This document shows positions 19,924 through 31,100 of a DNA stretch of 64,000 bases, piece by piece. Within the stretch, counting starts at the first letter, position 1. The number at the start of each line of letters is the position of its first letter. The notes under the pieces were generated by a model. It was given only the letters and a program-made list of their open reading frames with translations. It did no database searches and was not told the DNA's origin. The stretch comes from Erpobdella octoculata (taxonomy: Eukaryota > Annelida > Clitellata > Hirudinida > Erpobdellidae), in contig OZ022245.1 of NCBI GenBank assembly GCA_963978895.1, positions 7,252,542 to 7,316,541 on the forward strand. The letters are read 5' to 3'. A program made the position numbers and the translations under genes.

Positions 19924-22900
19924 ATGTCCGACGACCACCTTGTGGCTCTTAAAGGAAATAACTCCACTTACTGCACAGAGCTTCGATAGCATTAACAAAA
20001 GTCCATCCATCCGTCAGTTAGCAACTAGTGAAGCTCACAGGCCCAATAGTATTTGTGCCAAAATACCAACAAATTTTGATTCTTCTATTCGTTGGTGTAA
20101 CTGTAGTTTTAAAAATGTGGCAAAGATGTCAAAGACACTGGAGACTTCTTCAGGTTTGAGTAAGCTCCAAAACACTAAGTGTCGACAATCTCTTCGTAGC
20201 TCCACTAGTAGCAAAACTAGTGTAGTTCTTTTTACTCAAAATGAATGCCTATTTTGTGGTAAAGGATGCAAGAAGAGTCGGTCAGGTGAAGAAGTCCTGA
20301 CAAAATGTGTGAGTAAGACTGCAGAACACAACATAAAAGAGTCGGCCAAGACCAAGAATGATTTCTTAATGATGGGCAAAATAGATGGACTAGATTTACT
20401 TGCAAAGGAGAGGAGATATTAGGAGTCATGCCGGAAAGCATATTTTCGAGCTGAAAATCATTCCCACCATGCCAATACAAATTGTCTTGAAGAAAAAACC
20501 AATTATAGCTCCTTAGAGCAAAAAGCAGCATACAAAGCAGCATTTCAAGACCATTGTTAGCATATAAACATCAATATTATTCAAGGAGGTAGTGTGGAAC
20601 GAATGACAATGTTGCGTGAGTGCTATCTCAATCAAATTATGCTTCATTCACCACAAGTATATAATGAAAATCACAAAATGGATAAACTGACAGATAGAAT
20701 GTGTAACCACTACGGAGACAAAATTCAATTTTGGCGACCCAACAAAAAAAGTGACTTGGTATATTCATCAGGAGTTGACACAGGTGAGGCTGTAGAGTTA
20801 GCCTTTGAGGCGACAACCTCAGAAATGAGAGTACTTGAAGAAGCAGCTTCAATATTGCGTCGACATATTAGTGTCGGTCATTGTGCAAACAAGACAATGC
20901 CATTGCCGCCGAGTAGTGAGTTTCTCAAGGCTAACATCGAATCTGTGCCATCACCTATCTTGGATTTTGTGGCACTTGTCATATGAGGAAAAAATATGCA
21001 TTTTCTTCATCCAAAACTGTCAGGCTCAGCAAATCATTTGGGCAGGACTTGTGTGGTGCAGCAACTCATGGCAAGTGGAAAACTTCCAAACACCTATTGT
21101 TGGCTACAACGATCAGAGCATTGAATGGTGGAGCAAAGTTGCAAACTATACTTAATCGATTCGGACACTGTGTGTCACACTCGGTCAGTCTTGAATTGGA
21201 AACAGCCTTGGCAAATCAAGTGCAACTTCTAAAATCACAAATTCCAAGCAATATTACCATTCATGCGAACAAAGTAAGTCATATGGTTTGGGACAACTTT
21301 GATATTAATGAGAAGACTCCTTCAGGTGCAAGCTAAACACATACCACACACGGAATTGTTGTACAGGAGGTATTACCTAACACAATTCAAAATCATGACA
21401 ATACTTGCTTGTCAATCGCTAAAACCAAAAAAGGACCTGCTCCTATACACCGATAACTTTACCGCCTTGCTTTAGCAAAATACGAGTGGAACCGTCCCTC
21501 TCACTTGGTGATTCATTGAAGCAAGAGCTCCTGAGCAAGTTATTACAAACATCATTACAGGAAATTTCAACAGATTCATTAGTGGGATCTTTCTGGGTTT
21601 TGTGTCGCAACTTCTTCAACAAAGATCACACTATTCCAGAGTGGGCAGGCTGGATCTCTAAATTGTGTTCACAAGAGGATGAGTGTTCTCAATCTGTTAT
21701 TGGTTACATGTCGCCAATCTTATATCCCATCACAGAGTACCAAACGGTTCAACAGTGCCTTGTAACTTCTATGGAGATTGCCGAAACACTGAAATAAGAC
21801 TATACATTTATCACAATGGATCTGGCTGCAGCAAAGATAGCCTATGACATCATATGGGAGAGTGGGGACCGTTTTTCAAAAGTTATACTGAACTTAGGAC
21901 CATTCCATACAATGTGTTCGTACATGGGCGCGATAGGTAAAATGATGGCTGGCAGTGGTTTTGAGGATGTTTTAATACAGTCTGGAATTTGTGCCAGTGG
22001 GTCGATTGATCGAGTCTTGTCAGGAAAGCATTATAACCGAGCTATGCATGTGCATCAACGTATGCTTGATGCTCTGGAACAAATGCTGTTAAATATATTC
22101 AAAGCTCAAGAACCAGATAAAATCAATCTTCAACAACTTCCATTATTGGAACAACTAGCAAGTGTGCCTAATAGTGAAAACTTTGTTGAAGCCACTATGT
22201 GCGAAAGTACTTTACTATTCATTGATAAGCATCTGCGTCCCGTAATCGTTATCTCAAAATCAATCGAGATTTCAAAACGATACGGGAGATCCCGTATCGC
22301 CATTGAAACGATACAGCCTGCGGAAGAAGTCTCGTATCGAATTAAAATAGCGAGACTTAAATTTGGTTCTCGTATAAAGTCTCGAAACAAATACCGAGAT
22401 TTAAAAAAAATATTTTCCAATAAATAACAAAAGTCATACATATTTAATTAACGATTGTCACAACTGTGATTATTTGCAATTGATTCATCAACATTGATTA
22501 ATTACCTATTGACAGAAGTTTATAACTATTATCATCCCCACTTTAAATTCGGTTTTCCTGACAGCCTGTAGCCCCATTATTTACTATTTTTAGTCTGGGA
22601 ACCGGCAGCTAGTCGACCCCTGCATACTACTGATACTACAAGACAATCGTACTCGCTGACATCGATGACTATTATTATTAATGAGAATAATGAGTAATGT
22701 AATAGTAATGATCATTCTATGTTTATGTTTTGGTTTAGTCTGCTTGATAAACTTATTTTTTCAAATTTGTTACATAGAATTGGAATGATTATTTTAGTGT
22801 TTCGATATCCGTTATTGACCGTAATAGTAGCTCATCTAAGATATATCTTTATAATCTCGATTATATTCTTGGTTGTATGTGACTATGTGTGTGCCACCTG

Positions 22901-25693
22901 TAGTGTGCACGTTGCCTGCAGCTGGAATTCAAAACTTTCTCAGTTTCTTTCTTGCCAACCGGATTCGCCATCGCCTATAAATAAACCCGCTAGGTTTTTT
23001 CACTTTCTTAATTCTTGCATACAGGTACTTTCTCGCGTTTGTTATCATTTAGAGTCTAAATTTAGACAAATAGATGTACCGAAACTAAACAAATGAAACT
23101 TATTTCAAGTTCAAAAAAAAAAAAATTTTGTAAATTTTTTAATATTTAAATATTTTTTTTCAATGAATTCCTTTAATGTAGTTATTAATATTGTCTGTCG
23201 CGTAAAGTTCATCATTCTATGTTATCTCGTTTTATTAGAGACAAAATTTCCACTTCAGTCGAGATCCCGGTATCGTATCGGAATCGCCTCGTTATTGATT
23301 GAGGCGTCTCGTATCGTATCGTTTAATTCGAGACAAATTTCAGAAATCGTATCGTTCCAAAAAAATAATGGGACGCAGAAGCTTATTCATTGATTCATAT
23401 GAGATTTTCATGGAGAAAGTCAGGAATGGCATACTTGGTAAAACAGGTAAATTCTGGATAATGTACTGTGACTGCATTTGGATATTACTTCGTTTCCACA
23501 TGGCTGTGAAAATGAAAAATCTGGCTTTATATATTTCTGCCATTCGTGAAATGTGTAGTTTGCTGTTCAGCAGTAATCACTTGCATTATGCAAGATACCT
23601 AACTGCCTACTACATGCAACTGATCAATCTTGCCGAATCACATCCAGGGGCAAATCTTCAAAACAATGGCTTCAGTTCAGTTCATCACGATCAAATGTAC
23701 CAGGATGTAGAATTGCTATGGACATGACCATTGAACAAACAATCAACAAAAATGCCAGGAGGTATTATTGGATTTAGTCGTAACACCAACGCTTACTACA
23801 GATGGTGTGTCACTCTGCACAAAAGAGCAGCATATGTTGAAGTCACATTGGATAAATTGGACATGACAGACTGTGGTGAGGATGGTCATAAATCTAACCG
23901 AATTTCACAGATCAAGAAAAGTGAGAGTGAGGTTTTGAACTTGCTATCGGCTTTCCAACAGTACATCAATCCTTTTACTTTGAGTGGAGAAATAAAAGAT
24001 AAATTATTTTGCATGTGACGAGAGATATGATGCGATTTGTTCAATATGGAAATTCTGCTGTCTCAGCTTTCATACAATCAAGATTAGTTAACAAAACTAT
24101 TAAATTCCATGAGATATTAAAAAAAAGTAAACTGTTGACATTTCAATCCATGGCGTTGAAAAGAACTCTAACAGCCACTCAGAAGAAAACAATTGAGATT
24201 TGTGCGGACAGAAATATACTGGGTACTGCGTTGCTACTTTCTCAACAGCATAATTTAAGCTTAGAGAAACAACTTAACCATCTTCTAAGACCGATTCCTT
24301 GGTCACTGGCAACCGCTGATGGAGCCTCTGTCAAAACTGACAAGTCACAGTTGATGCATGTTTTGGAAAAGAATGTGGCTCCAGCTGTCATACCGGAACT
24401 CAGATTTGCAACACACATTGTGGACAGCAATGATATAATTCAGGCTGCTACGTGGTTACCTGAAACTTTTGAAGAGTTTCCTCGGGACATTTTTAACAAT
24501 CTACCAAAATCGCCTGTAGTACACTTTGTGACCGACACGTACATAAAAAGCAGCATCAAAGAAAAGGAAAGGTTGAGACGAGCAGCTTCGACAAGTGTCT
24601 CTGAGTTTCAAATTGTTGGATCCAAGACCAAAATGACAAAAGATTTCAAATCCTTCTTGAGTTGCAGGAAAAATAAGAGTCAATTAACCCGCTTCATACT
24701 CGGCCAATGGAAAACACAGACTTATGCTAAGTGGACTTCAAGGCCGAAAAATCTACATAGTATGCGAGAAACAATGTGTGTGTCTTGAAAGTTCAGATGG
24801 ATTAAGCGTTTCATATGAAACTGTCACAAGCTTAAGTACACGTCAAGAAGAGGCAGACACTCGGATAATACTGCACTGTCTACATGCTGCAAGGAACACG
24901 TCACCAGACACAAACATTGTGATACGATCTCCTGATACCGATGTTTTTAGTTTACTGATATCATATTCACATCTTTTAACACAACAAATTATATTTGAAA
25001 CTGGAACAGGAAACCATCGTAGATTTATAAACATTCATGAAGTAGCCAATTCAATCGGACACAATGTTTCATTAGCTTTGCCAGTGTTCCACGCCTTCAC
25101 TGGATGCAACACAACCAGCTCTTTTGTTCGCAAAGGTAAGAAAACTCCACTCAAGGTTATGATATCAAATCCAAGCTTCATTGAGCTATTTACATCCTTA
25201 GGAAGCAAAATTAATTGACTTAGTGCAGAAAACATGAAGAAAGTACAACATTTTGTGTGCAGCATGTATGGGAAGCTGGCATACACAGATATCAATAACC
25301 TTCGTTATGGCACTTTCAAAGCACGGTATGAATCCAAAACGTCCATGTCAACTTTAACCTCGCAGGGTGGAATCGACCTTAGTTTACTTCCTCCATGCAA
25401 ATCATCTCTCTGGATGCACTGTCTTCGGTCAAATTATCAAGCATACATTTGGAAAAACTCACACAAAGTTGTCTTTACACCACCTTCACCTGTAGGAAAT
25501 GGCTGGGAAGTCGTGTGAAGTAGGAACACTAACTGTGAAATGGACAGACGGAGATGTGATGCTCCAGCATCTTGTCGATATATTAGCTTCAGCCGAAACA
25601 CTACCGCTGAACAATGGCACAGAAGAACTGGAAGAACATGATGTTGTGGACAGCATATTAGATTTAACGTACGAAGAGGAAGACATCGAGTAG
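19924..25693 (+). pseudogene. Broken Academ-like transposase gene
   Basis: The reading starts MSDDHLVALKGNN at 19924 and moves through several frames with stops near 20422, 20986, 21797, 23727, 24018 and 25218. Recognisable blocks in order: a zinc-finger-like part (LFTQNECLFCGKGC ... ESCRKAYFRAENH), LGPFHTMCSYMGAIGKMMAG with SGKHYNRAMHVHQRML, then YARYLTAYYMQLINL and GGIIGFSRNTNAYYRW, then a nuclease-like region EADTRIILH, SPDTDVFSLL and HAFTGCNTTSSFVRKGKKT. This order is that of a large, widely distributed uncharacterised metazoan protein family; the acidic DTD and TGCD motifs look like an XPG/PIN fold. A 1157-bp insertion splits it at 22227-23383. Confidence 0.65.
22227..23383. mobile_element. 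MULE-like non-autonomous insertion with 11-bp TSD
   Basis: The direct repeat TATTCATTGAT occurs at 22216-22226 and 23384-23394. Between the copies the termini are inverted: AAGCATCTGCGTCCC on the left and GGGACGCAGAAGCT on the right. Removing the insert and one duplicate restores the coding frame of the host transposase (LLFID to SYEIFMEK), which proves the site. Further inverted-looking text (TCGAGATTTC..., CGATACGGGAGATCCCGTATCG) lies within both subterminal regions. A 9-11 bp duplication fits the Mutator superfamily; no transposase is present. Confidence 0.75.
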
Positions 25694-25752
25694 ATATAGG
25701 CTGAGACTGAAAAGCCTACAAAGCTAAAGTATTATAATCCATATTAAAGAAT

Positions 25753-25980
25753 AGTTGTGGTTAAACCAGACTCAGAATAGAATTAAACATATCACCCAAC
25801 AGTTGCAGTTAAACCGGACTGGAGGGCAAACGAGCTAGTCAATTAACACTAAACTCAGACTCGAAGAGTTGCGGTTAAATCAGACTCGGAATGGAATTAA
25901 ACATATCACCACCTAACAGTTGCGGTTAAACCGGACTGGAGGGTAAACTAGCTAGGCAATTAAAACTAAACGCAGACTTA
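25753..25980 (+). repeat. 113-bp tandem duplication in the 3' part of the element
   Basis: AGTTGTGGTTAAACCAGACT at 25753 and AGTTGCGGTTAAATCAGACT at 25866 begin two similar copies that both contain GTTAAACCGGACTGGAGGG. They lie downstream of the transposase pseudogene. Confidence 0.8.
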
Positions 25981-26080
25981 AACCATATTATTGTTATCCG
26001 TGTTGTCCGCAGTTATTTGTATGTGTTATATATTTTATGTGTATGTGTTCTATATTTTATGTATATCTTACAGCAGACGA

Positions 26081-26178
26081 TGGCATCAGCATCTAGACAG
26101 CCACAAAGAGTAGCATTGATTGGCCACTCTTATGTTGCTCGCCTGCGAGCATACATGATCAACAACAGATGACACAAC
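26081..26178 (+). pseudogene. SGNH-hydrolase-like N-terminal scrap
   Basis: MASASRQPQRVALIGHSYVA then RLRAYMINNR and a stop. VALIGHSYV resembles block I of SGNH hydrolases (GDS/GHS). It lies inside the Academ-like element; whether it belongs to it is unknown. Confidence 0.35.
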
Positions 26179-27059
26179 TTTAGAAGGCCTTCATTACTAG
26201 CATCATCCCATCCATGGGAAGAAGAGTCTATACATTTCTGTGATTTTTTTGTAAGTTTTTTATTAAAAAAAATTTTTTTGAAATTTTTTTAAGTAACACT
26301 GCTTTAAGACTATTAAGCATTTAATTCAAGTTAATATTTTACATTTGAACTGAGCTATGCCCAGTACTTTACCTACTAAAGAACTTGTAGAAATCGATAT
26401 CGGCCATTTTTTTAAATGGCCGCCAGCACCACACACACCATCAAATTTAAGGCAAACAAGTGGATTCATGTACTGTTGGGCCACCTCTACAAGGTCCACA
26501 TAACCATCCTCCCCCCCCCAGGGGGGAGCAGGGTCTATAGCTGGCCTAAGGTTTATATGACAAAACTATCAGAATGTACACATATATAAATTGTCAAAAT
26601 GTATAAATAATATTGAAATATAACAACTTTAGATATTCGATGTCAAAATGCATCGACACATACCAACTAACTTTCACTAACTTAAAGTCAGTAAATCAAA
26701 GACTGATTAATAATTACATAGCATGTTAATAGAACAATTTGTAATGTGGTGTATCACCTATGTCAGAATTAATTTTACCAACTGTTTAACTGTGGCAGTC
26801 TGGAACTTATAAATAAGTTACTGTTGGTCAACTTGTTTTTTTTTAATATCTTAATAATCTTCATTTGTATTCAGTCAAACCACTGTTTTCTATCACTTGT
26901 AAGCTTATTTCAACCAAGCAATGACTATCTGGCATTGATTAACTTCATAATCTCTTAGAATATTTCTGAGTATGTCTTTAATATTTAGAAAAATAAATTT
27001 CAAACAGTTGCAATTTATTAGTTTTGCAATTTTAAAGATATCTCGAATTAATTAGCTGT

Positions 27060-28230
27060 TTATTCATTGATTTAAAAAATTCAAAATAATGCCTCAAACA
27101 CAGGGAGAATTAATGGAGCACGTACACTTCTTGAAAACGACATTGGTCGGAATCTGTTATGTATGGCTTGCAGGCACCACATGTTTGAGGTTCTTTTGGC
27201 AGATAGCTTTCAAGTATGTCTTGGACCAGCAACTGCAACTGGTCCAGATATCCTTATTTTTAAGCGATTCCACGAGAAATGGTCTGATCTAAATCATGAT
27301 ATCTACAAGCAACTAACACGAACAGTCCCACTGATAATCGTTTCGGATCAAGTGAAAGAATTCATTCTTGAGCATTGCAACAAAAGTTATCCTTGAGAAG
27401 ATTATCGCGAGTTTATATGCCTAGCTGGGTTAATGGCTGGATGTCAAGAAAAACATTCGCAAACCTGGTGCTTTACATCGTGCTCCCTGGATGGCGAAGG
27501 CGATATATTCGCTTAAAATTGAGCTTATGTTCGATGGAAATGAACAAACTTTTTCTCTGACAGGTTGTGAATTCAAAAGAATTCAGAAATTCAATCGATT
27601 TGTTGTGACAATTTACATACAATCCTGGTTCACTAGTAGGTTGGTAGTCGATGCCCCAATCAATGATTTACTGCTATGCTAATCCAATGCTTGAAAGTAT
27701 ATGATGATGATGATGCACTAAAGTCTACTGGACTGAAAATGATGAAACGCCATTCATGGTATTTAAGCCAAGAGTTGGCTACACTGATATGCTTATTCTC
27801 GTAGAAAATTTCTAACGACGAGAAAACTCAGCTTGTGAGAGAGATGAAATCTGCAAGAGGTCCACATTTACTCCAGTCACTTCCAGAAACATTGGATAAT
27901 ATAGCTATTTCAAGCAGCTTCTTCCAAACTGAAAGCATTGATGACAGTTTTCTGAATTCGCCAGTTGACTCTTGGAAAAACAATGATTCATTCCTGGTTG
28001 GCGCCAAGCTAGTGAATAATTTGGCTTGTGTTAATGACGTTGCTGAACGTGGCGTTGCCCTGATTCAGAATTTCAATTCATCGATAACAAGAAATGAAGA
28101 ACAGAAACAGTTTCTGTTGCAAGTAGCAAAAAACCCAGAAAAGAATTTGCAACTTGCACCAGAGACAAACTTTTCGATATGTAGTTTGAACTCGACCTTG
28201 TTTCACACAAAAAATACTGCCGATCAATGA
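27060..28230 (+). pseudogene. Relic of an unnamed transposon-like protein (ERGV...EEQKQFLLQV family)
   Basis: Fragments in all three plus frames keep a consistent order: GRNLLCMACRHHMFEVLLAD, then GPDILIFKRFHEKWSDL, YREFICLAGLMAGC, APWMAKAIYSLKIELMF, and finally VNDVAERGVALIQNFNSSIT followed by NEEQKQFLLQVAKNPEK. I have seen this series as an uncharacterised multicopy protein in invertebrate genomes, so I treat it as a transposon product, but I cannot name its superfamily. Frameshifts near 27396 and 27560 and stops make it dead. No terminal repeats were identified. Confidence 0.5.
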
Positions 28231-29741
28231 ATAATTTTCTGAATTTTTATGTTTTTGCCTTGAACTAGTTTTATTATATTGTTTGAACTAGCACAGTTTA
28301 TAAATATATTCATAAACTACATACATACTCTGAAAGCTTTCCAATGGTATCAAACAACTTAAAATGACAATAAATAATTTTCAATGCCTTGTCAAACTAC
28401 ACGATATCACAAGACATTGGACGGCCGAGAGAATGACATTTAACAGACTTGAGGGATCTCTAAATATTATTCAAATGAACTGAAATTTTGCATGCAGCAT
28501 TGTATTACTACATAGAAACTTTCTGCAAAATGACCCTAAGATTTGCCAAAAAAAAATTTGTTCAAACATTATGGGACACCCTAATATGTAGGGTGGTCTT
28601 TATAAAGCCAAAAAATTTTTTCGAGTTTTCTGGCGGGGCACCCTCTCAGATAGTTGAGATTTATGAAAAAATAAATTTACTACAAATTTTAGTTGAATAA
28701 AATAATTAGCATCTTAGAAGTGCCTTTCGAAAGCAAGTGATGGTAAAAACCTGCAACTGCTTTTGACAACAAAGTAATTCAAGTTATGAAAAAACCCCAT
28801 AGCGTAGGATTAACAGTTATCCTACTAAAAAAGATGTTTTGCGCCCGCTGCTCAACTGTTTTGTGTCATTGGGAAACTAAAGCCAAAGCACACAGTTTTA
28901 CAACTATCTTGGATTTTTTATTGCGATCTGAGAAAATTCTTGATTTTGTGTTTTGTATTGATTGATCTATGTTGTTGTATGATACTGTGTTCATCACCAA
29001 ATACATCTAAGTTCATGTGTCCCAAACAGTGGGTCACGACCCAAAAGTGGGTTGCAAAGCTCTGGCAAGTGTGTCGCAAAAGTATTTAGGAAAACATAAC
29101 TTTTTTCGTTTTTTATTTTAGTAACACGCAAACTTCATACTTTATTCTGGTATAACTAGCGGAACAACAACATTTGACTATGATTGGGTATATATACAAT
29201 GAAAACTAAATACAGGTACAGGCTGTGCACAGACCATGACATGAGACTGTGCCTGACTTGTTTTAAACCACGCATTGACTTACTTATGAGTAATATGCAG
29301 GCCCATCCTTCACATTGATTCTTTAAACTTGACAGTATAAATATTTGTTAAACTCTTATAGCACTGTTAAAACTGTTGCTTTTTCATTGCAATAAATCAT
29401 TTACTGTTTTCTTAAGTTTCATTTTTATGTTTTAAATAAGCTAATTTCTAAAATTTCTAAACGCTGTCTGTAAATCGGAATATTTTGACCAAATTTATGA
29501 GATATTACTGAGTCTCATGCCCTTGATTTTCTATTTCAACATCTTATAACATTATAATTTCTAGTTTTATAACTTTTATTAATTAAATAATAGTTTCACA
29601 CTCGTTTGCACCAATAATTTTCACTTTACCGAACGTTTTTATAAGCTTCGCCGCCGAACGTTATTAACCTATTACTGCTCAGCACTGGATTTATCACTAA
29701 TTTCGTGGTTACTCTATCTTTAATTGATTTTTTAACTGCAT
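28231..29741. other. Interval without a supported gene
   Basis: AT-rich sequence. At 29009-29050 TCCCAAACAGTGGGTCACGACCC resembles the subterminal text of some hAT-type MITEs (compare 36590-36655). The part just before 29742 is the 5' region of the LINE that follows. Confidence 0.4.
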
Positions 29742-29747
29742 TTGAAA

Positions 29748-30545
29748 ATGCCACCAAAAAGTGCGAACGATATCAAAAGTAGAATTGAGCTGTACGCAGG
29801 TCAGCCAGTGACGCTAGAAAACATAGACACTTGGCTTGCGGCGCTTATAACAGAAGTTGGTTTACTCAAATCTACTGTGGCTGAACTGAAGGTCTCATTA
29901 ACCCAGAAAGAAAACAGAATCCAGGAACTCGAGGCATCGAAATTAAATTTGTCACCCGACAACCAATTCTTTTCCTATGCAGCCATTGCTAATGCTAATC
30001 CAAATGAAAAACAATCGCCGGTTGAAATTGCGGTACTTGCTGCGGTCAGAAAAGAAAAGACTCGTTCACAACAAATTGAGCGCAATGTGATTATCCACGG
30101 AGTTGCAAAGAGTGGAACTGATCAAGATGCTGATAGAGATGACATAACAAAGGTTGATGAAATTTTAAACGTTTTACAAATAAAAAGAGCAGATGTTAAG
30201 AGACAAGCGCGTTTAAAGAGAAAAGATAGTGCTGTGTCATCGTCGAGTGAGAAGAGTGAGCTAATTATTCTCGAGCTCAAAAGCACCGAAGCGAAACAAA
30301 AAGCTTGCTCCAACGCCCGAAAACTACGGCAACACAGCAACATGAATGGGATTTACGTAAACGAAGACAAAACAGTGGCACAACGAGATGCAGAGAGAGT
30401 CCTTCGTAAAGAAAGAAACTCGAGAAACGATTGTCTTGACGGGTCTGACGAAAATGGGAGGCGTTTCGGGATTGAAGATGGAAAGAAATTCTACTGGGCC
30501 ATTCGCGATGGCACAGTTAGAAAAGTATTTCTTAAACCTACCTAA
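29748..30545 (+). CDS. LINE ORF1 protein, 265 aa
   Basis: It starts at the first ATG of the frame (MPPKSANDIKSRIELYAG). A predicted coiled coil (LITEVGLLKSTVAELKVSLT) is followed by ERNVIIHGVAKSGTDQD and a basic domain ending FYWAIRDGTVRKVFLKP. The text QIERNVIIHGV..S.. and the C-terminal IRDG are typical of RRM-like RNA-binding ORF1 proteins of LINEs. It is intact. Confidence 0.75.
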   Translation: MPPKSANDIKSRIELYAGQPVTLENIDTWLAALITEVGLLKSTVAELKVSLTQKENRIQELEASKLNLSPDNQFFSYAAIANANPNEKQSPVEIAVLAAVRKEKTRSQQIERNVIIHGVAKSGTDQDADRDDITKVDEILNVLQIKRADVKRQARLKRKDSAVSSSSEKSELIILELKSTEAKQKACSNARKLRQHSNMNGIYVNEDKTVAQRDAERVLRKERNSRNDCLDGSDENGRRFGIEDGKKFYWAIRDGTVRKVFLKPT

Positions 30546-31100
30546 AAGTACTCTCAACCAAAGTCTCGACTTGCCACCCCAACATCACAGTAACTCAGCT
30601 TTGCATTCTTTATATGCCTCTTCCAACACATCGGATTCATCAATACTCTCATCTTCCTTGTCAAACAAATCACTTCATTTGGTCAACTCAGCATCAGTCA
30701 CTAACGAAAATACCATTTCCAAATATTTCATAAATCACCCCAACCCTCTTCAGATCCCGCGTCCATTACAATGGACAACCGAAAAAAATTCGCTTCTTAT
30801 TAATGCAACATGCTAACACTTCAAAACCGTTGTAAATTACAATAGACATATCAGTTGCACCATCTGGTGATTAAAAAATAAATCATTTTGATTGTTTTTG
30901 TTTACAAAAATGGCAACGAACTCAGGGAAAAATTTTTATTCGAAGCAACGAAGTAAATATTGCTATTTCTCCCTAAAAATCTTGTGTTTTAGGCTAAAAT
31001 CATTTATATTATTTATTATTATGATCTTGGGAATACTTTAACGCAAAATATAATTAATTAACATGAATTGCACAAGTTTTAAAGTCAAACAAATGTATTG

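Larger units (their letters stand above)
19226..26548 (+). mobile_element. 7.3-kb TIR DNA transposon, Academ-like (tentative)
   Basis: The left end TAGGCCAGGTATA... CTCCCCCCTGGGGGGGGGAA (19226-19264) is inverted at the right end: TCCCCCCCCCCAGGGGGGAG ... TATAGCTGGCCTA (26510-26548). Between the ends is one long, broken plus-strand coding region (19924-25693). The family assignment rests on the encoded XPG/PIN-like motif region and a Cys-rich N-terminus, which I recall as Academ features. No clear target duplication is seen beyond TA at the ends. Confidence 0.6.
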
